Source: Epiperipatus broadwayi
Taxonomy: Eukaryota; Onychophora; Udeonychophora; Euonychophora; Peripatidae
Direction of reading: 5' to 3'
DNA: 64,000 bases
Assembly: GCA_028023455.1 (NCBI GenBank)
Contig: JAQFVV010012529.1
Coordinates: 2,792,001-2,856,000 of the forward strand
In this document: piece after piece, positions 1-12,151 of the stretch
Layout of the letters: each line of letters opens with the position of its first letter
Numbering within the stretch: the first letter of the stretch is position 1
Translations under genes and position numbers: made by a program
Notes under the pieces: model-generated
What the model saw: only the letters and a program-made list of their open reading frames with translations
Databases searched by the model: none
What the model was told of the DNA's origin: nothing

Positions 1-930
1 CATGTCTATCCATGATTTGTAAATTTATTACATTTTGATCAGGATTAAGATACTTTTTTATTTCAGGTAGTCAATCCATAATTAATCTAAATAGCTATTC
101 ATTTATTACTCAATACACCAAAGAAGGAAAACCCCAATTCTTCATCAGTTAGTTAATTTAATAAATGTTACTTTCTTAATTTTTTTTCTGGAGTAGTCTT
201 ATCCTCAAAGTGGACTATTTGAAGGTTGTTTTGTTTTTGTCTACATTGTGTCTTTGTATGTTAAGAGTATATAAAATACTATTATTTTAAATTCATAGAA
301 ATGCAAAAGCAGGAATCCAATCCTAATTATAATATGGATAGTAAGAAGATACACATATGATTTTGATCAAATGGGGCAATAGTCGAATAAACAGCCTGAA
401 ATTTTTGCTCTTATCACTTATTATATTTTATCAGTTTATTAAATATTAAAAATTTATTAAACATTTGTTAACAAACTATAACAGATTTATTATTTTAATG
501 CAAAAACTGTTTTTAAATAATGTTTACAGTTATAAGAATTTATATTCACAATTGAAAATGTTACGTGAAAGTGAAATTTTCTATTTTTATTTATTTATAA
601 AGTAAAAAGAAAATTATTTTTATTTTAAATGTGATCCAAAAATTAACTAGAGAGAAAAAATAATGATGTAAAAGTTAGAAATTCTTAAATAATGAGATAT
701 TAAAATAAATTGTTTTAAAGGCTTAGCAGATTGTGACTGATGTTGATCAAATGTATTTGGCTGTAGTATCATTGTCTGGTTGAACCATATGCGTTCAAGC
801 AGAAAACATATAACACAATGATATGAAAAACTTTGCAATTTTATTTTTATTTATGTATGTTTTAAATTTACATGTCTTTTTAATCTCAATATTGCGCTTG
901 AAATGCACATATGTGAAGCTATATTACAAA
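1..930. other. AT-rich DNA, no gene seen
   Basis: About 75-80% A+T by eye, with many stops in all frames. The only open frame (63 codons, minus strand, about 647-838) has no recognisable domain and is probably chance. No repeat shared with the rest of the window was noticed. Confidence 0.5.
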
Positions 931-939
931 TTAATAATT

Positions 940-981
940 GCTTAGCACTTTTGGGAGCTTCGTGTTTCCATATTCATAGCT
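940..981 (+). repeat. Dispersed ~42-bp motif, copy 1
   Basis: This segment begins GCTTAGCACTTTTG and ends ATTCATAGCT. Related copies lie at 24569-24610 (plus) and 44058-44098 (minus). The shared pattern is GCTTAGCRCTTT, then a variable GC-richer middle, then ATAATCATAGCT. The flanks do not match, so it may be the conserved core of an old SINE-like repeat. Family and function are unknown. Confidence 0.45.
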
Positions 982-1072
982 TTTGATGTAAAATATTTTT
1001 TACCACCTAAAACTACTTTTATATTATTTTTAAAATAGCATATCTATATATATGTATGTATTTTAATGCAGT

Positions 1073-1577
1073 CAATAAAGCAAGTCATATATATCATGAC
1101 ATTGCTTTTATGAACATGTATTTACAAATATGTAATATAATGAGTATATCAATAGTTCAAACAAGCTCTTAATTGATAAATGCGGTAGGAGAAAATATTT
1201 AAAATCTCTATCTGAAACTTTCCCATTCCCAGACCATATGGTTTTGAGCTTTTGGCTCACCTCAGTGAGGAGCTAGAATATTCAGATACTAGATCCAAAA
1301 TATCAACTCAAAACCCAGCACTTATTTAATATGTAATATTTAAATAGAAACTCTGAAATTTTTGGACATGTAAATGTCTTCAACTCCAGCTATCTAACTT
1401 AAATAGCTATATGGGACTGAACCAAATTCAGATCTACCATATTTTAAATAGCCTTAGCATTTCCAAGAGCGTAAAGGCAAAATTATAATAATCAATAAAG
1501 CAAGTCATATATATTGTGACATTGCTTTTATGAGCTTGTATTTACAAATATCAATTAAGAACTTGTTTGAGCTATTG
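1073..1577. repeat. Foldback repeat, family A (copy 1)
   Basis: A 59-bp segment starting CAATAAAGCAAGTCATATAT occurs as a direct repeat at 1073-1131 and 1493-1551 with a few mismatches. Between and beyond lie inverted segments: about 1151-1179 (CAATAGTTCAAACAAGCTC) pairs with 1549-1577 (GAGCTATTG on the facing arm). The inside contains a TTTTGAGCTTTTGGCTC / GTGAGGAGCTAG motif also found at 20410-21420. No coding capacity is seen. It is best read as a non-autonomous foldback or MITE-like element. Confidence 0.6.
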
Positions 1578-1604
1578 GTAAGCTTCCCTATATTACATAT
1601 ATAT

Positions 1605-2940
1605 TGTGCCGGACAAAAGATTTTTGTTTTGTATATCCTGACCATGAGGGCGCCACTAGTCCGAAAATCGGAACTAGACATTTATTTTAAGGGTGGGCAG
1701 GATATACGAACATGAATGTGCCGGACTAAACCCAGGGAGAGCAAAAGCTAATGAATGTGGTTCAGACAATTGAGAAAACACCGAGACAAACGTCAGACAA
1801 AATACTTATAAGAACTTTTTAAATTTATTAAACATAATAACAAAATAAACATGAAACTTGATATACATTTACTTAGCAGATCTTAACATTGAGTGTATGC
1901 GAGCAGAAATACGTTAAATATTCAGGCAGACAAGTTCATTTCTTCTCTATAACACAATAATGGCTTATATCTTCTTGCTAGCGGTTCACCCAACCAATTC
2001 CCTTTTCCCTATAGAGATTTAATAAGATTGATGTTTGTGGAGAATAACGGGACAGCGCAGACGAGCTTTTCTTAGTCCAGAAAAGAAATGTTGGAACCAA
2101 GAATGTCATAATTCTGCAAAACGCTCATGGACAAGTACATTGAAATGAGCCAAGGTTAGTCTCACACAAGAAAGAAACATGAATAACGCAATCTGAATTA
2201 TAGCAAATAAATTTCTACCAAAAATGAATAAATCCTATATCCTAGAAATCGCTAGCCAAAGCCAAGTTTGATTTAGTTTAATGCCGAAGCAAACAAACAA
2301 ACAAAAATAAAAGAAAACTACTAAGGTCGGTCTGAGCATTTAACAATGGTTAGTCATAAAACTTAGAAATTATTAAGCATATAAAATATCACTCGCCCTA
2401 CACTCTCGAACAAGCAACATTTTAAGATTGAAAATCTTGCTACTAAGATTGTAATGTAAAATAAACAAAAATACATTAATATTTAAATTGATCAATTACA
2501 CATCGTAAATATAATTTCTTTTTAAGATTAAGCTGAGATTTGCGAGAGACTTAATTAGAGATTTAGCCCTGATTTTGATATGGAAAGGTAAGTTACCTCA
2601 AGATAATATTAATTTCTGTTGTTCACACAAAGTTCGGTTTATAGAGTCCTCTACAACGGATGTCGTTTACTACAGGTTCAGAAGTCTGGAGGCATTATCG
2701 GGATCCACTCTGGACTTGACAGTTAGGTCATGATGGAAGTCACAATTTGGAGCTCCAGAGGTTCATCTTTGGAAAGGCTCAGCCCATCATGTTGTGAAGA
2801 TTCTTCGTGGCGTATATTACAGGCATGGCATCTGAATGGCTGCTATTATCGTGGCAAATAGAGTTATTGTCGGTCAACGGAAATTCAATTTGGTGATTCC
2901 TGTGGCACCAATATCAAAAAAAAAAAAAAAATGTAGTCAC
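1605..2940. other. Less AT-rich unclassified patch, possible transposon relic
   Basis: The segment is clearly less AT-rich than its surroundings. The word TGTGCCGGAC occurs near both 1605 and 1718, and between them GTATATCCTG (about 1632) is the inverse of CAGGATATAC (about 1698), so the left end holds a small imperfect hairpin. The patch ends in a run of A near 2920. No reading frame with a known domain was found. It could be a solo LTR or a SINE-like or terminal fragment of another element, but no partner copy is in the window. Confidence 0.3.
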
Positions 2941-3479
2941 TTTCACAATGCAACAGTTCAATAACAGCTAAAATCTGGATTGATCCTCAATAAGAAGAAG
3001 TCGAGCAATAAAAACTGAATGAACAGAATAGTCTCTTTGAATCCTCCTCTCTAATCCAAAAAAAAATAAAAAAAATTACCCAGCTATTTATGTCCTTTGT
3101 TATCTCCCGCGCAATCTTAATTAGAAAAACAATATCTTACAGGGCTTAATCTTACAAAAATGATTATTATTTTTTTTATAAAAAATAAATAAATACAAAA
3201 ACAAATCTCAGCTTTAAAATACATCAACATTAAATTTTTTTTTTTAGTTTAAATAAAATACATATAAGAGCACTAATTAAACTTTGTTTGCTTTTAATTA
3301 TTTTAAAAGAAAACAAGCGTCATAAAAAAAATATTTTATACTAAAATCAACTTAGAATTAAAAATATAAGAATTCAAAATAAATAAGTATGTGTGTTATT
3401 GCACATATAAAACTTGGTTTTTTTTTTTTCCAATTTACATGATAGAACCTTGAATCGGATAAAGTATCCAGTTCATTAT
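2941..3479. other. AT-rich flank of LTR-1, nothing recognised
   Basis: Contains A and T runs and no coding signal. The last bases, TTCATTAT, directly border LTR-1 and do not clearly match its other flank. Confidence 0.45.
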
Positions 3480-5670
3480 TGTAACGGTCAGAAAACATGT
3501 GACTCGTAAACATAGTGCAGAATTCGACCACCATACAGAACAGCAGCACCATCGAGTAGCGAAGCCACCCGTGGTACTGAGTTCGAACATAGTTTATCGG
3601 TTCCACAATACAATCCATGAAACAACGCATCTGATGCGACATTAGTAAATATTTCCTTAGGCACGGTGGTCAGGGAGATGCAAGAGATTCATGATTTTAT
3701 TCTCAAGTTAGCTATAGTTTAAAATTATTTATTAATACATTTTAATAAAACAATCTAATAATATTTTATGGACTAACAGCTTCAGTAGCGGGATTTGCGA
3801 CATGATTATATTTTAAAGAATACATTTATTTATTTAGACATTATTTTATATTGAGGATTTCAGTAGCGGTATTTCCGATACTGAAATGTTTACAAAAGGA
3901 ATACATTTATTTGAAGGCGTAATCTAGCTACCTAAAATTCTCGAGTGATTATTTCTAATGCATGCCTTGGGGAATTTATACCTTTGCAATGCAAGAGTCT
4001 AAAGTAAGATTTAAGAGTAGCGGCGGACATATATTTATTTAATTAAACTATTTATTTTATGACTAAGGGCAAACATTTATTTGAGAGTGAATTATGAAGA
4101 TAATGCAGAGGCGGAGTGATATATAGAATAATAAGATTAAGTGAAGGAACATGTGGTACGCTTTAGAAAGGCGATATGGAATGGCAGTATATTGAAACTG
4201 CAATGCCGCGAATGAGTTTATAAAACTGTCGGACTGGTCTCTGCCATGGCCCGACGAAGTTGGCGACTCTCAAAGAAATGTAATTTTCTGGAATTATTCA
4301 TGATGATTTAGTAAATACAAAACATATATATAAATTGGGAATTATTATAACTAATACATCAGCCATTTGCGAACTAGTAGACCCTGCATTACAATAAATG
4401 AAGCATTGAATGCGTGTCGATTTATATGAAAGTTAAGTTATTAAAGAAAGTAAATATTAATGAAAATTTGACACGCATTCATAGTTTTAAGCGATCATAG
4501 ATTTAAACTTTGAAATTTGAGACAATTATGAGCATGCAATAATTAAAGAATAACTACAGATAAAATGTAGATTATAGAAATACGCACCCCAGACAGAGTG
4601 AGGTAAGCTAGATTAGTAGAGAAATTTACACATTACATTAATTATTCAATTTAGTTATACAAATGGTAGTTTTTACATTTTACAATTTAGATAAGTAATA
4701 TGAAGAAGAGCTATAGCATATTATTAGAGTACTCTAGAGTTTGAATACAGACAGGTACCTGTTTTATAAGAAGTTTTCTGATTCCATTAATTTAGCAGCA
4801 AAAAGTTCACGAGTGGCAAGTCTTTCTTGTATTTAGATATTCATTTAATTTCATGGCAGCAGCAGCTTTCTCATTTATTTCAGGCAGCAGATCTTCATGG
4901 TGAATTTATGACAAGCAATGAAAGTTCAGCATCCGATAGGCCATCTTCCGATGGAGAATAATGTAGGTGCTTTACTCGGTCATACCTTGGCAGGAACAAA
5001 TTATTTTATTATTTTTGGAGACTCTCAGTGATCGAGAGCAAAGCTAAAGTTTAAGTGAATGTCTCCAGCAAGTCTAAGATGGCCTCTTTTCTTATCTTGA
5101 TCTCTCACATTTTTTAAAGATATTTTTAGGTTCTACTTAATCTGCCCTGAGGATAATCAATGCATTTAGTTGGTTTTTAATTAAAGAAAGCTGCCGTTCT
5201 ATTGTTTACATTTTACATTTACTAATTAATTTTGGGGAATTTTTCTTTAATTAATCTATTATCTATCACTGACCAATGCTTTTAAATTTCAAAAACAAAA
5301 AGGGAACATAAGATTATTTTAACTTTTAATTAAATATTACATCAGATATTTTGAGAATTATTATTAAACGAAATTTAAACAAAGCAATAAATACGAACTT
5401 TATAATCCAAAATAAATGATTAAAATTATACAAAATTATATAACTAAAAGAAATCTAAATTATACTATTTTATCCCTATTTATTGCCTTTAATTTGAGTT
5501 TGAAATGTGTGCATGTTTATGCTGAATTCTACATATATTTATACATTTTTAATATTGTTACACACACAATTCGATATCAAAAAGTTTAAATTTGGGCGGG
5601 ATAGACCGGTCAGTGAGAGACGACAGAAAAAGGTGAAACTTAAGATTCGAATACGAATCTTACTGTTTCA
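3480..5670 (-). repeat. LTR-1 3' LTR (left copy, 2,191 bp)
   Basis: Matches 7940-10497 along its whole length except for two deletions: about 98 bp missing after position 3714 and about 267 bp missing near 4259 (the right copy holds these at about 8172-8270 and 8819-9085). Scattered point differences show the insertion is not recent. The ends are TG and CA. Confidence 0.8.
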
Positions 5671-6141
5671 TTTCCCCGTACTTCCCGTGAACAATTAAGG
5701 AAGGACAAAAGGAGGCAAGAAAGAGAAAAAAAAATTTTTACATTACATAATTTAAAGACGAAAACATTATTATTGTTTTTACAGATATATTGAAATATAG
5801 AAAGCAGAGATTACATGAAGCAACGAACAATTAATATACCCGGATCTAGAATTTAGTTTAATTAAAATGGCCTAATTTGGCCGTGTCTGGTAGAAATCAT
5901 AGTAATGTTAGTTAAATTGAATATATATATATAAAACAAAATTCTTAGAATAGGATTAGTTAGTATAATATAAAAAAAATTTTTTAAGAGTAATAGTAAT
6001 TAAAAGAATAATATATATAATAAAATTTCTATCTAAAACCCTATTTGACTAAAGTACAATCCATTCAACCAAGTTCATTATATCAAGTTCATTTTAATAT
6101 TTTCATATATGTTTAATAACCGTCCTAATAGTCTAATATTT
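5671..6141. other. LTR-1 internal region between gag and 3' LTR, noncoding
   Basis: Where pol would be expected there is about 470 bp of AT-rich sequence without a reading frame. The first bases, TTTCCCCGTACTTCCC, read on the minus strand as a purine-rich tract next to the LTR. Confidence 0.5.
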
Positions 6142-7264
6142 TTACAACCCCGGGTCAGGTGGATAATACCGATCTCTTGTCATCGATGAATGCGGCTTTG
6201 GGTTTTCTAATCTTCGCCCTCTATCAGGTGGTTCTTTAGCCCAATGGTTCAAATCCAAGGTAGTGAGAAATTCAATCATTTCTTCGATGTCTTTTATCCG
6301 ACTACCTGCCATTAATTGTTGGATGGTTAGCGGCATACTACGCTGGATGGTCCCTATGATGTGTGAATCCGAAAAGGCGAACATTGTAAGGGATTTAAAC
6401 CGGTTCGCTTGGCGGAGGAAAAACTGTGTGTGCATTTCTTGGAGTATCGTCCCATATTTTTCCTGGCAGAGCGTATGGTAGATACAGCTTTGACGCTTGT
6501 GGCTCCAGTAATGCTTCATTAATGCATCTTTGTATTTTTCTATAGTTTTAGGCTTCCATCTCACCATATTCCATCAGTCCTTGGCAGATCCCTGAAGATG
6601 GTAACTGGCTATCGCTTTCTGCTCATCCGGCCCTGTCTTATGAACTTGGAAGAACTTTTGCAAGCTCTCTAAGTGGGCTTGAGGATTTTCTCCTATCTCC
6701 CCTCTAAAGATTTTGATGTGGATCATTTTTGCTAAATAGCTTTGGTGTCCAGTGTCCATCTTCATCTTTAATGCTGACTGCCTTCTCTGGTTCTTGTGGG
6801 CCTTCATAGGCTGGAATGAGGTTTCTTTGCTCATCACACTTTTTCATATTTACTACACTACCTACTTGCCCTTCTACTATCATCGGTTCGTCTGATCTCT
6901 CTGACTTCCTTTCCTTTTCCATATCTTTAATCTCTTCTTCCTTTTTACTAGCTGGGGATATTCCAAGATGTTCCTTTATGGCTTCTAACTCTCTCCACAT
7001 AATGTCTTTAAATTCCTGATATTCTCTAACTCTTCTCTTTTCTTCTTCTTGTCTCTGTTTTGATTCTTCATCTCTTCTTTTCCTCATTTCCTCCTCATAC
7101 ACTTTCTTCATTTTTTGCATATTCTGTCTGAGTATTCCCTCAATGAACTTGAAATTAAAGTCCATTGGTCCTCTGTATTGTTGCGGAGCTTCCCTTCGCT
7201 CGGGTGTCGACTCCAAAGCTTCAGATAAATCTTCTTGCTGTATATCAATATTTTCTGATTCCAT
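6142..7264 (-). pseudogene. LTR-1 gag, broken by a frameshift and a stop codon
   Basis: Gag builds the particle that packages retrotransposon RNA. The N-terminal part (186 codons from 7264) is highly charged, with a long Glu/Lys/Arg-rich stretch likely to form a coiled coil. A frameshift near 6735 moves reading into a second frame (about 6837-6574) containing ENPQAHLES and HLQGSAKD. A TGA at 6574-6576 sits where LTR-2 gag has a tryptophan (ARDWW). Reading continues to 6142 with WKPKTIEKYKDAL, YWSHKRQ and HTQFFLRQANRF. The order matches LTR-2 gag (DHLES, LQGPARDWW, CFWSTARQ, TQFYYRQV), so this is a capsid domain of the same family. No CCHC zinc knuckle is seen. The gene cannot make a full-length protein. 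Confidence 0.8.
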
Positions 7265-7939
7265 TTTCTTAATATGATTTATTTTTTTTATACCACTAGC
7301 ATTTGACTACTCCCCACCGGAATATTGGCCCTATAACACTCTTTCGCTGCCCTCACCTACTCTACATTGCCCTATCTCTATATTGCTGCGTTTATCATAT
7401 TTAACATATATATTATAGCGAACTACTGGTTACGCGTATAATAAGCCACTGCTGTCTATGATATATATATTTGTACTTTAACAAAATATTTACTATAACA
7501 TATATAACAAGCTTCTGCTGTCTATGCTATATATATAACGGTGTTTTAATAAAAAAAATTCAATGCTACTTGCTTTCTCATCTAACGACTGATTATTATT
7601 ATTATTTTTTTGACATATATATATATATAAAGCAAAATATTTCATTAGATCCGAGTATTTTCGTTCCTTCTTAAATTACACACACATCCCTGCTTTCCTT
7701 GAATTTGTTATTACGCCTGCTGTCCTTTCATTCACTTGAACCACATTATTTCACTCGATTTATTTTTTTTTCATTATTTTTATCAAAACAAAATCGTATA
7801 TATATAGATTAATTAGCTAACTCGAGTAACGAACGCTAAAAGAAATTTGCGTTATATTTTGCTCAGGGTATATATGGGTTTTTTTTGTATCGGAAACTCC
7901 ATGTTGGAAAGCGCCAAACGCTAAAAAAAAAATTAACTA
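7265..7939. other. LTR-1 5' leader (on the minus strand)
   Basis: Noncoding, AT-rich, with internal repeats of TATATATA and GCT(T)CTGCTGTCTATG around 7446-7540. GCGCCAAA at 7911-7918 reads TTTGGCGC on the minus strand, like the word after the 5' LTR of LTR-2, and may be the degraded primer-binding site. Confidence 0.45.
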
Positions 7940-10497
7940 TGTAACGGTCAGAAAACGTGTGACTCGTAAACATAGTGCAGAATTCGACCACCGTACAACA
8001 GCAGCACCATCGAGTAGCGAAGCCACCCGTGGTACTGAGTTCGAACATAGTTTATCGGTTCCACAATACAATCCACGAAACAACGCATCTGATACGACAT
8101 TAGTAAATATTTCCTTAGGCACGGTGGTCAGGGAGATGCAAGAGATTCATGATTTTATTCTCGAGTTAGCCAATAATCAAACTAATATTAATTAAACATT
8201 CATATTTACATAATCGAGGAAATATTAGATAGAATGGGTATCGAATAAATGAAACGTAATTGCAGACGTATAGTTTAAAATTATTTATTAATACATTTTA
8301 ATAAAACAATCTAATAATATTTTATGGACTAACAGCTTCAGTAGTGGGATTTGCGACATGATTATATTTTAAAGAATACATTTATTTATTTAGACATTAT
8401 TTTATATTGAGGATTTCAGTAGCGGTATTTCCGAAACTGAAATGTTTACAAAAGGAATACATTTATTTGAAGGCGTAATCTAGCTACCTAAAATTCTCGA
8501 GTGAGTATTTCTAATGCATGCCTTGGGGAATTTATACCTTTGCAATGCAAGAGTCTAAAGTAAGATTTAAGAGTAGCGGCGGACATATATTTATTTAAAT
8601 AAACTATTTATTTTATGACTAAGGGCAAACATTTATTTGAGAGTGAATTATGAAGATAATGCAGAGGCGGAATGATATATAGAATAATAAGATTAAGTGA
8701 AGGAACACGTGGTACGCTTTAGAAAGGCGATATGGAATGGCAGTATATTGAAACTGCAATGCCGCGAATGAGTTTATAAAACTCGGACTGGTCTCTGCCA
8801 CGGCCCGACGAAGTAAGGTGTCATATAAGCATAACCAGGGACAAGCGGTATGTGTCGCAATTTGCCAGCTGGCTGCATGACAGGTCAAATCCTACGGGAG
8901 CATTTATTATGTCCGCTTGTGAAGGACGACGGGGGTTAATTTCAACCCTGAAGAATCCGGAATATTTACGGCGGAATAGATCATCGCGTCTCTAAAACGT
9001 AACACATGTATACTGTATAAACGATTATGATGAGATTTCAACAGATTTCTAACTTGGTCCTACATTATCAACATTTATTAAAGAATGTTGGCGACTCTCA
9101 AAGAAATGTAATTTTCTGGAATTATTCATGATGATTTAGTAAATACAAAACATATATATAAATTGGGAATTATTATAACTAATACGTCAGCCATTTGCGA
9201 ACTAGTAGACCCTGCATTACAATAAATGAAGCATTGAATGTGTGTCGATTTATATGAAAGTTAAGTTATTAAAGAAAGTAAATATTAATGAAAATTTGAC
9301 ACATTCATAGTTTTAAGCGATCATAGATTTAAACTTTGAAATTTGAGACAATTATGAGCATGCAATTATTAAAGAATAACTACAGATAAAATGTAGATTA
9401 TAGAAATACACACCCCAGACAGAGTGAGGTAAGCTAGATTAGTAGAGAAATTTACACATTACATTAATTATTCAATTTAGTTATACAAATGGTAGTTTTT
9501 ACATTTTACAATTTAGATAAGTAATATGAAGAAGAGCTATAGCATATTATTAGAGTACTCTAGAGTTTGAATACAGACAGGTACCTGTTTTATAAGAAGT
9601 TTTCTGATTCCATTAATTTAGCAGCAAAAAGTTCACGAGTGGCAAGTCTTTCTTGTATTTAGATATTCATTTAATTTCATGGCAGCAGCAGCTTTCTCAT
9701 TCATTTCATGCAGCAGATCTTCATGGTGAATTTATGAAGGGCAATGATAGTTCAGCATCCGATAGGCCACCTTCCGATGGAGAATAATCTAGGTGCTTTA
9801 CTCGGTCATACCTTGGCAGGAACAAATTATTTTATTATTTTTGGAGACTCTCAGTGATCGAGAGCAAAGCTAAAGTTTAAGTGAATGTCTCCAGCAAGTC
9901 TAAGATGGCCTCTTTTCTTATCTTGATCTCTCACATTTTTTTAAAGATATTTTTAGGTTCTACTTAATCTGCCCTGAGGATAATCAATGCATTTAGTTGG
10001 TTTTTAATTAAAGAAAGCTGCCGTTCTATTGTTTACATTTTACATTTACTAATTAATTTTGGGGAATTTTTCTTTAATTAATCTATTATCTATCACTGAC
10101 CAATGCTTTTAAATTTCAAAAACAAAAAGGGAACATAAGATTATTTTAACTTTTAATTAAATATTACATCAGATATTTTGAGAATTATTATTAAACGAAA
10201 TTTAAACAAAGCAATAAATACGAACTTTATAATCCAAAATAAATGATTAAAATTATACAAAATTATATAACTAAAAGAAATCTAAATTATACTATTTTAT
10301 CCCTATTTATTGCCTTTAATTTGAGATCGAAATGTGTGTGTGTTTATGCTGAATTCTACATATATTTATACATTTTTAATATTGTTACACACACAATTCG
10401 ATATCAAAAAGTTTAAATTTGGGTGGGATAGACCGGTCAGTGAGAGATGACAGAAAAAGGTGAAACTTAAGATTCGAATACGAATCTTACTGTTTCA
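7940..10497 (-). repeat. LTR-1 5' LTR (right copy, 2,558 bp)
   Basis: The longer and apparently more complete LTR. It carries two blocks absent from the left copy, about 8172-8270 and 8819-9085. Open frames inside it are short and lack any domain. The right edge TGTTTCA is followed by an AT/GT simple repeat. Confidence 0.8.
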
Positions 10498-10652
10498 ATA
10501 TATATATATGTGTGTGTATGTGTGAAATATACATATACTTCAATTTGAAAAATATTATTTCTTATAACAAGGTTTCATTTAAAAATGTTAAGTTTTGATC
10601 AACTATGAAATAATAATTCTATAACTATTTCTAGGAATGGCATTGACAATTT

Positions 10653-10667
10653 AAAGTGGCATTAGAT
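10653..10667. repeat. Target-site duplication of nLTR-A, left copy
   Basis: AAAGTGGCATTAGAT here pairs with AAAGTGGCTTTAGAT at 16791-16805: 15 bp with one mismatch, the second copy directly following a poly(A) tail. This fixes both ends of the element. Confidence 0.85.
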
Positions 10668-10678
10668 TCCTATATACA

Positions 10679-10700
10679 GCGCATGCGCTTTCCGGAAGTG
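10679..10700 (+). promoter_or_regulatory. Likely internal promoter elements: NRF-1-like and ETS-like sites
   Basis: Ten bases inside the 5' end of nLTR-A lies the palindrome GCGCATGCGC (10679-10688), matching the animal NRF-1/Ewg consensus, followed by CCGGAAGTG (10692-10700), matching the ETS/GABP consensus. A full-length non-LTR element must carry its promoter inside its 5' UTR, so the position fits. The function is inferred from the motifs. Confidence 0.5.
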
Positions 10701-10829
10701 ACAATCTAAGTAGATCGTTCAACATTAAATTACTAAATTATTATAGTTTTGAAATTTTTTTTTACCTATGGAGAGGTGGAAATGATCAGGTAAGCACTTA
10801 TCTTTTGTGTTTATTAATTAAAACTCAGA

Positions 10830-11858
10830 ATGAATAGGGCATTTAATTTTCCTGATCAGGAAATACCGAAGCCTAACAGAATTATGAGGTCTCATAGCGA
10901 CCATAACGTTAGAAAGGTATTTGATATGTTTAACACGAGCCCTCAAAACGAAACAATAGTAAATACTTCCAGTAAAACCAATCAAGCCAACTTCATCCGT
11001 AATGAAACCTTGTTAAGCCAAATGACTGACAAAGAATTAACATTACAAGATCCCTTTGGACATATAAATAAAAATGCAAAGCTTCAATCGCTTTCCGACA
11101 ACGTTACATTGTCACAACACAGTAGACAAAAAAATATAAATGCATTTTCCAAAACGATAAACCGTGATCGAAGTTACAGTCAAGCACTAAGCGTACAAAA
11201 ACCTTATTTACTAGAATTCCCCAGTCTTAAACCCAATTCCGACATAGAAAGTTTACAGTTCTGTAATAACACAACGTTAAACCATAATATAAGTTTTAAC
11301 AGTCAATTACAAAATACATTAAGTCCAACAATTCAGGCAAGCAATCAATCATATGCAACAGCACTTAGCAAAAACAAAACTAAAACTACAAGTATAATAA
11401 CAGGTGAATCTACCACACAATCAAACACCCTCGATTTTATGGGAGATGAATATTTCAACAATAATGAACATAGACCTCTAGCATTTCCACAAAATTCACA
11501 AATCACCATGAATAATTATCATGAGATAAGCCAGGAATTCAATTCCAGAATACCTCCACTTTTGTTCAACTCTTTCTTACATTACCATAGTGATCTTACT
11601 TTGATATTAACCACTTCTAATGATTATTGCAACTTGTTCACTTTCCCCACAGATGACTTTTTTGAGCTCATCAAAAGTCAACAATTAACTGATTCAGTAA
11701 AGAGAATATATCACCATCCGAACAAAAGATATTTAGTAATAGAGTTTTACAATATATTACAAAAAGAACAATTTAAAAGAAACCAACTTTACCTCAAAAA
11801 TAGATATCTCATAAAGATAGACATGAACAAACCCAGAATTATTCATGGATTAGCATGA
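10830..11858 (+). CDS. nLTR-A ORF1 N-terminal part (342 aa)
   Basis: Starts at the first ATG after the ~160-bp 5' UTR. Residues 1-230 are rich in Asn, Ser, Thr and Gln and look disordered. Residues ~235-342 are more ordered, with alternating hydrophobic and charged stretches (for example LTLILTTSNDY, RYLVIEFYN, YLIKIDMNKP), compatible with an RNA-binding fold of the RRM type, as in ORF1 proteins of related elements. I see no diagnostic motif, so the fold is inferred. The stop at 11856 is probably a mutation or the edge of a decayed linker, because ORF1-like sequence resumes downstream. The role would be binding the element RNA in a ribonucleoprotein. Confidence 0.6.
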   Translation: MNRAFNFPDQEIPKPNRIMRSHSDHNVRKVFDMFNTSPQNETIVNTSSKTNQANFIRNETLLSQMTDKELTLQDPFGHINKNAKLQSLSDNVTLSQHSRQKNINAFSKTINRDRSYSQALSVQKPYLLEFPSLKPNSDIESLQFCNNTTLNHNISFNSQLQNTLSPTIQASNQSYATALSKNKTKTTSIITGESTTQSNTLDFMGDEYFNNNEHRPLAFPQNSQITMNNYHEISQEFNSRIPPLLFNSFLHYHSDLTLILTTSNDYCNLFTFPTDDFFELIKSQQLTDSVKRIYHHPNKRYLVIEFYNILQKEQFKRNQLYLKNRYLIKIDMNKPRIIHGLA

Positions 11859-12151
11859 AATTGCTATTTAAATTTTAATCAAAATGACCTCCAATGACTT
11901 CTAGCTAAATTTGGAAATATCACAAATTTCTAATTCATAACAGAAAAGAGAGCAGGCATTGAACTGCCCTCAAACAGTGCAGCCTTCTCACTCAAACTAA
12001 ACCCAGATTATTCTCCACTAGACATTCCGGTTACACTAGATGAGGCAAAACTTCCAATTTTCATCTCAATTCGAGGTGTTTCAGCTGTGGAGAACATACT
12101 CACCTTCTAAAGGCATGTCCAAAAGGAACATGTGCTCACTGCAATTTAAAG

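Larger units (their letters stand above)
3480..10497 (-). mobile_element. LTR-1: gag-only LTR retrotransposon (Ty3-like), minus strand
   Basis: Two long direct repeats, 3480-5670 and 7940-10497, both run TGTAACGGTC...CTGTTTCA on the plus strand and enclose 2.27 kb. The enclosed gag reads on the minus strand, so the 5' LTR is the right copy and the element starts TGAAACAG on its own strand. Just upstream of the 3' LTR on that strand is a purine-rich tract ending ACGGGGAAA, a plausible polypurine tract. A TTTGGCGC primer-site-like word lies near 7911-7918, about 20 bp from the LTR. No protease, reverse transcriptase or integrase remains. No clear TSD was found (ATTAT left, ATATA right). The gag resembles that of LTR-2, so they are likely relatives. 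Confidence 0.8.

Noticed and set aside
8619-8888. 89-codon minus-strand frame in the LTR-1 right LTR
   Set aside because: It spans the junction into the block missing from the other LTR and has no recognisable motif.
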